Source: Kalaharituber pfeilii | Taxonomy: Eukaryota > Ascomycota > Pezizomycetes > Pezizales > Pezizaceae | Reading direction: 5' to 3' | Length of the DNA: 64,000 bases | NCBI GenBank assembly: GCA_015179045.1 | Contig: WHUZ01000011.1 | Location: 868,001-932,000, forward strand | In this document: positions 23,691-37,224 of the stretch, one piece after another | Layout: every line of letters starts with the position of its first letter | How positions within the stretch are numbered: position 1 is the first letter of the stretch | The notes under the pieces: generated by a model | Database searches by the model: none | What the model was told of the DNA's origin: nothing | Seen by the model: only the letters and a program-made list of their open reading frames with translations | Position numbers and translations under genes: made by a program

Positions 23691-26160
23691 TACAGACCAC
23701 AAACGAGATGTTAGTCTGATGTTAGACCTACTCCAGCGTTGATAGCCAAATGTCCTGGGAACAGGAAGAGCAAATCCTTGTACACCTTGCGTAAGTGCTT
23801 GTGTAGTGTAATGCTTGCGGATGGATAGGTGGGATAACGAATCAATATGAAGTTGTGAAGTTCAATGATCACTTCAAAATCGCTATACCATTAGTGATCT
23901 GAATCAGAGGTCCAATAATAAAAATTCTGGAAAAGCATTTGAAGGTTGTGGATTGCTCTGTACTAGCCTCGTCTCCAGACGGGCATTTAGTCCTGGGCAC
24001 GTGACACACTAGTATACTGTTTAGTAAGCAATAAATTTATCTTGAGCGAGAATCAAACCGAACGCCTGACAAGGCACGCAGTAGTAATGGTTGTTCCATC
24101 AAAATAAAGCAGTCAGCGGTGTCATAATTACTATAACGACTGCCTTTGACGAGGCTTCGATCTGGTGACCACCGTGACAGGGAACTAAATTAGATCCCCG
24201 CAATCTCCATTGTGTCAATCCCAGTATTGAAATTCAGGCTACAGTTTTAGTCTTATTCCTGCATCAGTAGCCTTGAGTAAATAATTGCGGAGGTACAGTA
24301 TCCACCGATGAATCGACACAAAACCAATCGAGTTCAGCCTCTCAGAACAGGGTATATATTATTTTGGCCGTTGACGTTCCACAGCATACCTTCATCAGCG
24401 ACAGCGGTACAAGGATTAACATGCATATGCACAGGTGCATGGGTGACAAGCTGCTAAGGCCTGTGCTGCAGATGAGAGGACATTCTCACTCATTGCATGC
24501 AGCGGCAAGAGAGCTTTGTGCAGGAAATCTAGCTACTTACATATTTGCTCCGCATTGTGCAATTATGTGCTCTACTGTGCACGTTTGTTCAGAAAATTTG
24601 GCCTGCAGAATTTCGAGTGTGAATGTCATTTTTGTTGATAATTTTGCCTGACAGCTTATTCCCTGGTGGTAACCTCAGTTTGCCCGTGATCTTTCAATGA
24701 ACAGGTGTCCATACCCTCCCCTTTGGGTTACAGGCAATTCCGCTGATGATATTTGCATGAGGCTAGGCGCCATCGCTCTCGAAAGGCGATACAAAATCTC
24801 GTTCTTGCCCACTATCGATAAAACTCCACTTGCGGGTAAGCGGGGACCAGCCTTTGAGACCATATTCGTCTTGTTTGACTATCTTGAAGGCCAGGTCTCA
24901 CATCCTGGCCAAATCGCTTTAAACCCAGTCTTGCTTCAGCTTCAAGCTCCACAGAGCCTTGACTCTCCAAGCAGCACGGTCCCCGGTTAGACCTTCGTGA
25001 CACCAAATAGAGCTTGCTACAATTCAAGTCAAGCGTCACTTAACTCCAATGATCATAAACAGAGGACGCTTTTTGATTGGACAATGCACAAAAAACAAAA
25101 CAAAATAAAATAAATAAAAGTAAAAATAAAAATAAAGATAGAATAATGCATGAAGCACGCCTAGAAATTAGGATCTCTCAATGTATGCCAGAAGTGCCTC
25201 TAAAGCAGCAGAAACATGTGCTCCCTTGTTCTGTGCTGTGGTGGGTATAAATAACAGTTGTTAGCCTTCAGCAACAAACCAAATGAGGTAGTCCCCTCCG
25301 TAGCCGATTGGCTCCAGTTTCTAGCGATGTTTGACGTCGCAAACAATGAATGTTGCGAGAGAAGGAAGACAACGGAAAGGAATAGAAGTCTCTAAAGTCG
25401 TGAGTCTTCACGGATATAGTTTCTTCCTACCCGGCTCACATAAGTCCCTGAACTCAGAGAGGGAGAGTGTCACCTTTGGTGGAGGTAGGCCATTGTCAGC
25501 ATCCCCAGGGTTACCACACCTGCTGTTCGTGACCCCTCATTTTTGCTACATGGTAAGGAATCTTACGCAATGTTTGGTAGGTTTATTCCGCCTCAAAAAA
25601 TATTTATGTAGGTTCAGGTCACTGTAAAATCCATCATCAGACGTTGGTGTGGCAGAAGTTCTTTGCTTAGCACTGATGACGACGGAGGTTTACGACAACT
25701 TGGCTACACAGAGAGAATAATAGAATAGGTTTCAATTTCTTGATCGGGTGACTCGGGTAGCAGGCTGCTTTTCATGAATTTTGTAGGCGGAGCCTTTGGC
25801 GGCTTGCACTGTTAGTTTCAAGCGCAGCAAGTTGGCCCTTGCTACAGCTAGCTACTTTGAGCTCACCGCAAGAAAGGGGATGTAGGGGCTGATCACAGGG
25901 GGGAACAAAAACATTCCAAGTTCGTGAAGAGAGCCCCACCGCACAACTGCGCTGCAAAGTAGGAGTATTCACTCGCTCATAATCCCCCTCCTATTTTCGT
26001 GAAACCAGGTCATCTATCCTCTCCCATACAAAAACGTCCGGCATCAGGCCCACAAGTCTTCTTCCTAATCCGCCTAGCTCTATTGTCTTCTGACTTCTGG
26101 GCCTTCGCTTGAAGCCGCTTCAATCGTTACCATCTTCAACCGCAACTGCTCCAGATTATC
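23691..26160. other. Intergenic, AT-rich
   Basis: No gene recognised. A 97-residue plus-strand frame at 24697-24990 has no family signature and lies among stop-rich sequence. An A/T-only block occurs at about 25085-25150. Confidence 0.45.
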
Positions 26161-26889
26161 TCTCAGCATCCACGTTCGCTTCAAGCATTCAGCCGGGATC
26201 AGATCTGGGAGAGTTTGTGGGGTTCTCCTCATCAGTCGTTACACCATCCCGGGTAGCAGGGTATTCTGAATATTCGACCTTCAGAAAACCTGCGCTGTCA
26301 GTCGCTACTGTTCTAGCATCCGCCTCAGCTCTCAGATCAGCGCCCTTGAATTTCTGGCGCACCTCATTAAAAGAAAGAGCATTGCTGACCCAACCCGACG
26401 ATACAAACCATCCGGTATTGTTCACGATAGCAAGCACCGGAACTCAGCCTCAATCCATCTCGACACCTGCCCTACTAACAACTGGGCTACTCCTTGCACC
26501 AACCACATTTGTGGAAGTGGTCCCATAGGGTGCACCAGCTACGGCTGTATCTGCACTGAGTTGCCCAACCATAAGAATAACGTGGCTCAAGGAAAAGTTC
26601 GGTACGACAACGGCAATTGAAGAGAGGGTTTGCTCATTGGACTGCAGGAAGGCTGAATCATCGTAATCCCTGGTATTGGTTCGTACTAGTCATTCCATAC
26701 TGTCAATTCCTTATTGCATTTTCTTCGCGACCTTTCCATATCGCCCACAATGTATTGTACCTTCTCTCCATGCCCCAATACTAACCAAGGGGTATATAGT
26801 CCGCAATTTCCCGTTGCGTTGGTTATCCGAACGGACGGGAAATCATCGACCATTTCTTGAATTGTTTTCAATCTTTCTTCTTCGTTCAA
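26160..26889 (-). pseudogene. Possible decayed coding region, family not recognised
   Basis: Minus-strand pieces look protein-like: ERLKTIQEMVDDFPSVRITN and GLYTPWLVLGHGEKVQYIV (26889-26686), DYDDSAFLQSNEQTLSSIAV with LSHVILMVGQLSADTAVAGA (about 26680-26480), and VPVLAIVNNTGWFVSSGWVS with FNEVRQKFKGADLRAEADAR (about 26450-26190). They are separated by a frame change and by TGA codons. A competing plus-strand frame of 139 residues (26109-26528) covers part of the same bases. I cannot decide which strand was coding, and no family is recognised. Confidence 0.3.
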
Positions 26890-27530
26890 GCCAAGTCACT
26901 CGTGGGCGGTACAGCACGGGATCAAGCCTCAAGCCAAGCTCAAGCGGAGTGTTGCATTGTATCTACGTTCTGCTTAACGGGACGTTGCATAGAATTGTTG
27001 AGTGTGGAAAGGAGTGTGTGAGCAGCAAAGAGAGAGGGAGGGAGGGAGAGAAAGTGAGAGATAAGAGGCAAGAAGACGGCACCGGCACTACTTACTCAAG
27101 CAAGAAGGCCAGAGGACAGAGTAGTGGAGCGGGACGAGCATCAAGTGTGCGGCAGCTCGAAGCTTGTCTGGCGTCATCGCGCCATCTGAACGTGACCGCC
27201 ACTGCGTGCCCGGTTGGCTGCCCGATCGGAGGCACCAGAGAGTCCCAGAAGAGCCGCGCGCCCTCGTGACGAGACCGCACGGCGCCGAAGCGGCATCCAG
27301 GTACAGGTACTTGCACCCAGCCCGGCCCCCGCGAGCCCCTCCCCTCCGTCTCCGCCTGCCCCGCGCGAGTTTGGTGCTGTGTAGAGTGCTCTCGCATGGC
27401 GCCCCGACTGGGCGCGCCGGCCTGTCCCTCCCTGTGCTGACGCGAGAAGTGCTCACCGGTGCCTAGAAGTAGCATACGCCCCTCAAGCCGCCTACCGACC
27501 CCCGCCGCCTTATATAATATACTCAACTCG
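26890..27530 (+). promoter_or_regulatory. 5' region of the SKT5-type gene
   Basis: GC-rich sequence with purine-rich blocks near 27.0-27.1 kb leads into the SKT5 start. The first in-frame ATG is at 27531, preceded by TATATAATATA at about 27510. An in-frame upstream stretch from 27459 lacks an ATG. I see no other gene, and the regulatory role is inferred from position. Confidence 0.35.
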
Positions 27531-29710
27531 ATGGCCATGCTCCACGGCCCGACCCCCGCCGCTTCCCCAACAAGCCCTGCCTCCGCCAGGAAGGGGTCGG
27601 CCACTTCTTTACAGTACCATGGCCCTCCAACCCCCACTACACCGCTGACAACGCTGCCACAGCTTCCTTTCGCACACTCGGTAACGGACAGCCCAAGCTC
27701 TGGACATTCACGGACGCCCTCGAACGTGTCAAGGAAAAGCATATCCTCGCAGGCTGACATGCGACTTAAGCAAAGCACGATTTTCGAGCACCCGCCCTCC
27801 CTCAGCCTCAAGTTTCCGCAACGATCATCTTCCCATCTTCACCTCAGCCTCACTCGCCCGGGGAGTATTGACACTGATGGAACGGACACTGAGCAGCCAA
27901 TGTTCTCTCCAGGCCTCTCAAGAAACTTCATAACCCACCAGCCTCATCCTGTACAGTCCCCTCAAATGGGCGTAATTTCAGGAGAAAGCCCTCGCTCATC
28001 AAGAGCCTCCTCGAATTTTGGTGATGGGCGGGACTCGCCAGTAAGTCGACACTCCAGCTCGGATTCTACATCCTCGCGGAAAGGCCAGCCACGCTTGCAA
28101 TACCAGCAGCATGCAGAAAACACAAATGACCCTTACGGGCATCTCGCCCGTGCTCGAAATTCGGCTTCCCCAGCCTCGTCACAAGAGGGTATCAGCAATT
28201 CACGATATCTCGCTGCCCCCGGAACGCATCACAGGCGCAGTTCCCGGCCTTCATCAGTTTACTCATCTACGTCTGATCTTAGAGGGGGATCTAGTCCACG
28301 ACAGAGGGCAGTTAGTGCACACTCCTTTGAGAGTCGAACCTCATATACCGATCTCGCTCATATGCAGCTTCCCCATATGCAGCCACCTCCACCACTACTC
28401 ACTGGGAATTCTCATTTGAAGGAAGTGATTGGGTCGAATGCATCACTGTTGTCCACCAAACAGACGTTGGAGATGTACCGGGCCAATGCGAAGAAAACTA
28501 ATGACCCTGGTCTCCAGTATGAATTGGCGGTCTTTATGGTATCAGCAGCACAGCAACAAGAAATATTGGCTTCCGAGGGGGGACGAGCCCCTAAAAGAGA
28601 TCTTGATTCACCGTATGTTGACACTTCAGCTGCCCAATCGAAGGCCGAACTTCTTAAAGAAGCGAAAGGAATTCTTGAGAGGCTTGCAAATAAACTTCCT
28701 CAGGCACAGTACTACCTCGCCGATGCCTATGCATCTGGCTTATTCAATAACGGCAAACCAGAAAATGATAAGGCATTTCCCCTGTTTGTCGCTGCATCAA
28801 AGCATGGGCATGCGGAGGCCGGATATCGTGCAGCCCTCTGTTACGAGTTTGGCTGGGGTTGCAGGGCAGATCCGTTGAAGTCTGTCCAGTTCTACAGGCA
28901 ATCTGCAAGCAAAAATCATCCAGGTGCAATGACACGCTTGGGAAAAGCCTGCTTAAGAGATGACCTTGGGCTTTCAGGGCGCTATAAGGAAGGGGTCAAA
29001 TGGTTAAAGCGAGCTACTGACGTTGCCGATTACCAATACCCTAATGCTCCATATGAGTTGGGCTTACTACATGAGACTGGTTATGGAGACGATATTTTCC
29101 AAGACCCAAGTTACGCCGCTCAGCTGTTCACAAAGGCAGCTGAACTTGGACATGTGGATGCCTATTACCGCATGGGGGACGCTTATGAGCATGGAAAACT
29201 CAACTGTCCTAGGGACGCTGCTTTGAGTGTACATTTCTACACTGGGGCAGCACAGAAAGGCCACCCTCTTGCGATGATGGCTTTATGCGCATGGTATATG
29301 GTTGGCGCAGAGCCTGTACTCGAAAAGAATGAAGATGAAGCCTACCAATGGGCCCTCAAGGCTGCAGAAACTGGTACGTAGTTAACATATGGAGTAGGAA
29401 CGCTACCGATGTTTTTTTCTAATATTTTTCTTTTACAGGACTTGCCAAAGCGGAGTATGCTGTCGGATACTTTACCGAAATGGGGATTGGCTGTCGAAGA
29501 GATCCGCTCGAGGCAAATGTATGGTATGTCAAGGCTGCTGACCATGGAGACAAGCGAGCAAAGGACCGTTTAGCTGTCATTCATGCCGCCGCTGCCGGAC
29601 CAAGCACCGACAAAAAGAGTAAGAAAAAGGGCAAGGATAAAGACGGTCCTAATAAACTTGAAAGCCGGAGAGGTAGCGGTGACAAGGATAAAGAATGCCG
29701 CATCATGTGA
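27531..29710 (+). CDS. SKT5: Skt5/Chs4-type chitin synthase activator (Sel1 repeats, CaaX)
   Basis: Exons 27531-29373 and 29439-29710 (intron 65 nt, donor GTACGT) give 704 residues. The first ~320 residues are serine/proline-rich and disordered. Then come Sel1-like repeats: YYLADAYASGLFNNGKPEND, AGYRAALCYEFGWGCRADPL, AMTRLGKACLRDDLGLSGRY, APYELGLLHETGYGD, AYYRMGDAYEHGKLNCPRDA, AMMALCAWYMVGAEP and AEYAVGYFTEMGIGCRRDP. The lysine-rich tail ends in CRIM, a CaaX prenylation box as in yeast Chs4/Skt5, where farnesylation helps membrane localisation and activation of Chs3. The partner class IV synthase lies 11 kb to the left. The start is the first ATG in frame; a second ATG is two codons on. Confidence 0.9.
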
Positions 29711-31103
29711 TCGAAGACACACAAAATACGTCTAGTTCAACATTCGAAGTCATCTCAGCTGGGAGGAGTTTTAGGGTTTTTTGTCATCTCGTTTCATGTG
29801 TAATGTGGGAATAAAACGGTTGAAGGAAAAAGTTAAATAGCAACTGCAGTAGCGGGATAGTCCTGGATAGTGAAAAAACATGCGGGGGAAAATGAGGATT
29901 TCACTTGAACATTACTAATTCCTCGTATTTACATTCATCTGTTTGCGTTGTTTGGAACGGTTTTCGTGGTTTGGAGGTGGGGGGGTTGGGAAAGCAAAAA
30001 TTGGTTATAGCAGTTAGTCTCTATGTCTTTTATTTCTTTTCTTTTCTTGCACTTTTTTTTTTTTTTGGCTGTCTTTGCACGACTAAAATATCCCGGTTTT
30101 GTTTCTTGTTCTCACATTCTCTCTCATGTTATTCCACAGCATACATTCCTTTTTCTTGTCTCTTCTTCTCCTTACGCTCCCATGAGCTCTTTGGTACATA
30201 ATGCCTTGCCATTTTTTTTTTTTTTTTGTTTTATTTGGAACACTATATCACACTGTCATACTTGTTATATCATTGACATTTAGTGTATTGACCATCTCTT
30301 AGGCTTCGACTCGATATTACCACATACATCGAACTATCTATCCATCAATTCATCCGCCCCTTTCCGCAAAGGCAGCGGCGCAGCCTGTGTTTGTTTACTT
30401 TTTTGTCTAATTTGCATTTATGCTTCTGCTCTCGCATCTTTTCTACCATGTTTTTTTTTTTTGCTATTCTTATATTACCTTTTTTGGTTTGACTATAGTC
30501 ACCTCCTTTCCATATCTTGTGTTCATTTTATCCTGGCTGGTTTTCTGTTAACACATTGTTGCGATTGCATTTTTTTCATTCACTTTATTGTTTATTATAT
30601 TTTCCCAGCTATTACGCTATACCTTCCAGCCTTTTTATCTTTGCTTACTCATTGTCTTTTTTATATAAAACGTTGCGGATAATATCATACGACCGATATC
30701 AGATATTTCGGAAAAAAAAAAAAATAATTAACGCATATAAAAAATTTCATGTGGTCGAAAGTGGCAGTTAGAAAAGTTGATGTCTTAGTTGCTGCTGGAC
30801 CTCCGTGAATTATTTTTCATGTTCCTCCACCTTGTCTCAGATTAGTGGCTTACTACAGCTTCCGTGCCAGTGAAATCGGTATATTGTAGTCGGTACTTTA
30901 TTTAATTTCATATGAAAAATGTTACTATGTATCTAGGAAGATGCCTTCTGAAATATCTGAGAGAAGCGAAGGGGTTGTGTTCTTCCGCACCAAAACCCGA
31001 GACCAAAAGTCGACACAAAAATGCGCTAGGCCTATTTTGGACAAAGCCGATGAGCAACGCCCCCGATAAGGATAAGAAGAATATTCTCTTACATACAAGT
31101 ACC
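29711..31103. other. 3' flank of SKT5 and T-rich intergenic sequence
   Basis: A pyrimidine-rich, T-run-laden stretch between 29.9 and 30.7 kb produces long hydrophobic pseudo-frames in several phases. No gene is recognised. Confidence 0.55.
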
Positions 31104-31477
31104 TCATGCTTCAAGAACGCTCACCACGTCTGCATCATGCTCAGATCCATACTCAGAAGGTGCAATGGCCGACCTCGTCACCCTTCCCTCCCTCGCGGCG
31201 AGCTAAGCACAAGGGCTTTTGGAGTTTTACAATTGACAAGACAGAAACCGCGAGCGAGCTCAAATAGCAAATTAAGGGTAAGAAAACGAGCACTAGCTAA
31301 GATTGCATGGGTCTCACCCTCTGGAAGGTAGACATCAATATCAACAGCGTACCGGACGTTCCACCTCCCCACAGCACCGCAATGGTACGCATAAAAAACA
31401 TAGGGGCATGTTTACTAAGCTCTGACCTGACTACGTTCCTATCATTCTCGCGATGCCCCAAACGGATGTTTTTTGTC
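31104..31477 (-). CDS. 3' end of an unidentified gene (two exons visible)
   Basis: Minus-strand exons 31477-31318 and 31202-31104 join in frame across a 115-nt intron (donor GTGAGA, acceptor CTTAG). The upstream exon follows a pyrimidine tract and acceptor ATGCAG and encodes RTKNIRLGHRENDRNVVRSE, then SKHAPMFFMRTIAVLWGGG and TSGTLLILMSTFQR, a likely membrane segment. The last exon encodes LAAREGRVTRSAIAPSEYGS and ends DADVVSVLEA. Codon phase, splice signals and composition agree, but I do not recognise the family and cannot find the 5' part. A 25-nt poly-A tract lies just upstream on the plus strand (about 31533-31557). It may be a degraded gene or the tail of a real one. Confidence 0.4.
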
Positions 31478-31559
31478 CTGCATCCCGAATGGGGTGAAAA
31501 GAAGAGATTTTAACGGCGGGTCGGACATTACCAAAAAAAAAAAAAAAAAAAAAAAAATC

Positions 31560-33457
31560 AGACAATAATAGTCATGCTGGTGCAAGCTGACCAGGGTATT
31601 TTGCTAGACGGATTTCTAAGTCTCTAGGTAACCGAGCATACTGCAAATTGACATACTACATATTGCCTGACCGCTGATAATGTGTTTAGTCTTGTGCGGC
31701 TCTAGACGCCCTGAGCGCTTACACTTGCAGAGCTTAGGATTGTTGTTGTTTGGCTTTATTAATGTAACATGGCCCAATATATAAATCATGTATAAAATCC
31801 CGAGTTAAAACTCCGGCGCTGAAGCTTGTCTTGCCTCCTGGGCAAGAGTTTCGGCAGCACGGCAGGGCGTCGCCCTTCCTATAGTGGTAACTTTCGTTAT
31901 GCATTCTGATACGATTTTCCGTCTAGGGGGTGCATGAATTTGTTTCGAGACTGTACTTGGATAACTTCCCTTCTGCTTCCTTCATGTTCTATACTCATCA
32001 TTTAAAGCACCGACTTCCTGCACCTTAGTGAAATTATGATCTGAGTACATCACCAATCTATTCGATTCCCCATTATTGAAACTCAATTGATAGGTATGGT
32101 AGAAGTAAATGTTACATATTAAGGAATTGAATGATCCACAATCCACATCTTATGATTTATCCCCCTTGGCGGTGGGTGAACATAGGTAAATTGGAGAGAG
32201 GCTGATAACAAGGGTACCCAACACTCTTGTAGCCCTGGTTCTTCTACCCCCCTCCCCTCTCCCCCTCTCCCGCATTTTCGTAATACATGGGCCCCAAACT
32301 CACACCCTAGGCTCATCCGCCGCGCAACTGCGGCAAAGACAAGATCGAAAACTCAACATGGTCCTCACAGAGCCCCTGGTAGGGAAACGGATTTTACGCT
32401 TCTGGGACTCCCGCCCCAATATACGGACGGTGACAATAAAAAATTGCCCCGTTCTCCCCTGGGGTCCCTCTTCCCCCACCACTAGCATCCGTGCGGCCGC
32501 GGTAGCTGTCTTGTTTGTGTCTGCATTGACGGATGTAGCCGGCCTGTCATGACCGTGAGCCAATGGACCTACCTAGTTGCTGGCCTCCCGTTTTCGAACC
32601 TTAATCGCAGGCGTAGGCATGAACTTACGATATTTTTCAAGCACATTGCCCCTAAGGAATACCTACCCTTGCCTCCTACTCCGCTATTGTCTAGGTAGGT
32701 GATTGTTAAGTGAGCATACATCAAAATGCCTTTGAATCGGGGGAAATTATTGACGCTTTGTATTTTTTTTTGTATGTGAATGTGGGAAGCGCATATCGGT
32801 ACTGTGGGGTTTGAACCCTGTTGCCCACATCAAGGCCATGGTGAATGAAACTCGAAACCAGCGTATCCATTGTCATCTCCGCTTCCGCAACCTGTCATCA
32901 TGATCAACCCCAGGGCGGCCGACCTTACTAATTCTTCGCTCTCGAATCCCCTTACCGGTCTCTAAAATACCCTAAGTTTATGTATATGATATTATTGGCG
33001 AGATCTGGGGTTTAAGACAAGGGCAACATGCAAGGCATTATAGCTTGAATTATATGGTGCGTTTTCAGGGTAATCCTTGTTGTCTGGTATAGATAACCAA
33101 CCCGCACCGCTTCCCAAGCATCTCAAGAATGAAAGCAACGTTGATCTCATGTCAACGGGTAGCAAATCCACAAAACTCACAAGATAGAGTTTTTCGTTAA
33201 CATTTACGAGTACAAATAGGTAATATAAATCAAGCCCTGTGCTTTGGTATTAATTAACAAACGCTATGGACGACTTATATCCAACAAACAGTGATATCAA
33301 GTACTCATATATGCTATATTCTCATTACAAAAAAACTCCAGTGGCTCTCAGTAATACCATATTCTCCCGCTCCCTCTTCTGCTTCGAGGCCTTTATTCCA
33401 AACGCATAGAACAGTAATATATGGAGCATATCGTGATATTAGCCTTCACTTCCACAC
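31560..33457. other. Intergenic, no supported gene
   Basis: AT-rich sequence plus the 3' UTR of ERG10. A tRNA-like T-arm (GGGTTTGAACCC, about 32799-32811) is present without a credible D-arm or acceptor stem. Nothing else is recognised. Confidence 0.5.
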
Positions 33458-34949
<1,492 letters not shown>

Positions 34950-36512
34950 TGCTGTGAGGTAACTATAGGTATGCGGGGTATGTGAAATGAATCAAAGTCG
35001 ACACAGGCGTGAAAAGTGCAGAATGCTGCGGAGAAAGTGTAACGGGAGCGAGAGATTGAGTTAAGGCTAGGGGGAGGGGGCTGGAGAAGATCGAAGGAGG
35101 CGTGCTTTTGGCGGGGCAATTTAACTGCACGACTGGTGGGCCCAAGATGCTAATACTCTACTTGCATTGCATATATGCGGCCCTCTGGTGGATCTGGAGC
35201 AGCAACGCCCCCCTGCATTGCGCATATCAATTAGCACATCAAAACGTTACTTAGCAATTGGCTTGAACGTTCGCTAAAAGGCATCCCTTGAGACCAAAAC
35301 TTTTGAGATCACCCCACCATGAGTCTCTCCCCAACCACCCATTCGGGGCGGGAGGAGGCTCCGTTGACTTCTACGTCTCTGGATTGTGTATTCTTGCACC
35401 GCAAGGGCAATTGTTGAGAGTCAAATTTCTCCAAATCCCTGGCTGCAATCGCCCAGGTCTCGAGCCCCTATATAAAAATGCTCGTTACCATCCACTAATG
35501 ATTGTTTTGAGGTTATGATAATCAGGCCCTGCTTGAATATGAGTAATTATTAAAAACGGCTTGGTTCGTGATGCAACTGCTTGGCATCTGATAAAAGTCC
35601 TTGGCGGTGGACGCGTCTGTTTAATGTTCCCTGACGGCATTTTCCGTGCCCGAATCGTACTCGGGGTCAAGGGTAAGTCTTCAGAAGCGCTATGCACTGC
35701 ATTGCCAAGCCTCCTCTAGGTAACGCGATGTGGACAATAGAGAGGATGCGATTCAAAGCCAGCTTGACTCCAAACCTTCTGACCAAGCTCAAATTGGCAA
35801 AGCAGGTAAAATATAGAGCTGGCTCTGTGAATTCAGGATGCGATTTCACTGGGGTGCCTGGACAATAAGGACAGGGGGATTAGCAGGGGTTCCGTCTGGC
35901 TCTATTGATGTCAAAAATATTTGTTTACTTTAACACATATCAATCATACGTGCCTTTATACCGATTATACTTATCTTTATACCTGTTCTCGCACTCCTAC
36001 ACATCCACAATGCTATCTGAACATTTGCTAATAATGCATCAGAGAGTCCTTAATATCCGCATAGCACAATTTAGATTACTGCAGCAAGAAAGAGCTCGCA
36101 TTGCTGGCAAAAGAGGGGATTCTCCTATGGGTGGGCGATTAGACCTCTGATGTGTTCTCGTATGGCATGGAGTTCTCGTGTGGTATAGAGTTTGTATGTG
36201 CATACAATTGATTTTTTTCAGCCAATTTCTACGTACGTACAATTGATTTTTCTATGAATTTGTTAAAGCCACGTTAACTGAAAAAACACAATTTTCTCAG
36301 CCAGTCTGGCTGGCTTTTGACCCATGCTGGCTTTATCGCAAGGGTGTTGATCCGGGGTCCTGGTCGTCATGCCAGGGCCCCTGCAAATAGAGCCAGTTGA
36401 CTTCGCATCCTCTCTAATAACACAAATTAACTGTAAATTAGACGTGTCGCCATCCACATATGATAAGTGTCAACAGAGCTATATTACCGGTACGCGCATA
36501 AGTTACAGCAGC
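34950..36512. other. 5' flank of ERG10 and intergenic sequence
   Basis: No gene recognised. A frame at 35905-36150 ends with a QERARIAGKRGDSP-like stretch of no known family. Two ACAATTGATTTTT repeats (about 36205 and 36239) precede the Tc1-like relic. Confidence 0.45.
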
Positions 36513-36772
36513 AATGAAGCTACGAGGAACCCGAAAAGATTATTTTGACAGTCTGAGCAAGTTCCGGAATAGAGAGACTACACGAGACGAGCGTCTTAGA
36601 ATTATTACACTACGTGACGATGCAAATCTGCTGTCGGATTAAGGACATGGAGGTACTGAAGGAAAAGCTACAAGAGGAATGGGAAAAAATAATGAAGGAG
36701 AGGTTGCTGTTATTAGTTAGGAGTATGCCAAATAGACTCTGAGCTATTATTGCTGCTGGTGGGGCTGCGACA
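36513..36772 (+). pseudogene. Internally deleted Tc1-like transposase relic
   Basis: A plus-strand frame starts MKLRGTRKDYFDSLSKFRNR and continues ETTRDERLRIITLRDDA, the helix-turn-helix N-terminus of a large family of fungal Tc1-like transposases. After a stop, the sequence jumps to LKEKLQEEWEKI and LVRSMPNRL, a TGA, then AIIAAGGAATPY and a stop. This matches the C-terminal (S)MPRRLQAVI…GG…Y end of the same family. The whole DDE catalytic core is missing, so this is a deletion derivative. TIRs were not identified with certainty. Confidence 0.6.
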
Positions 36773-36936
36773 CCTTATTGATTTAATGATAGAAGTTTTT
36801 GTATGTAAATCCCATATAAAAGTTCTGAAGACTTTTGTTCGATTATCCATGCTATGTTGCGTTGCTATGAGGCATCTGCAAGACGCCCAGTTATGCAGCT
36901 CTTATGCATCTGAAGACTAACCCTGACCCCCGAGTA

Positions 36937-37224
36937 CTTGGACAGGGGATAAATGCATATTTATGCGCCATGCAGTATTCAGCAGAAACTAGCATATTTT
37001 CGTATGCTTGGCTGGTGATAGCCATAAGACAGTCCCAATTTCGTGATAGGGTGTCCAAATTCATTATGTAAGAAAGTATTTGGACAGCTGACATGATGAA
37101 ATTTGGACAGCTGACATAATGAATTTGGACTTTTACACCTATTCTTTACTGCCAAGCATACGAAAATATGCTAGTTTCCGCCAAACACCGCATAACGCAT
37201 AATATGCATTATCCCCTGTCCAAA
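36937..37224. mobile_element. 288-bp MITE with ~80-bp TIRs and TA target duplication
   Basis: The ends CTTGGACAGGGGATAAATGC and (reversed right end) TTTGGACAGGGGATAATGC begin inverted repeats of about 80 bp that continue to AACTAGCATATTTTCGTATG on both sides. TA dinucleotides flank the element (36935-36936 and 37225-37226). The core holds a direct repeat of ATTTGGACAGCTGACAT and an inner palindromic pair (GTCCAAATTCATTATGT and its complement). No coding capacity. Differences between the arms are mainly C/T and G/A transitions. Confidence 0.8.

Noticed and set aside
24041..24170. tRNA-like T-arm GGTTTGATTCTCGCT on the minus strand
   Set aside because: No cloverleaf can be closed; it may be a fragment of a tRNA-derived repeat, but it lacks the other blocks of the SINE-like family.
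32790..32880. Possible tRNA gene (GGGTTTGAACCC T-arm on the minus strand)
   Set aside because: No acceptor stem or acceptable D-arm at the right distance could be paired.
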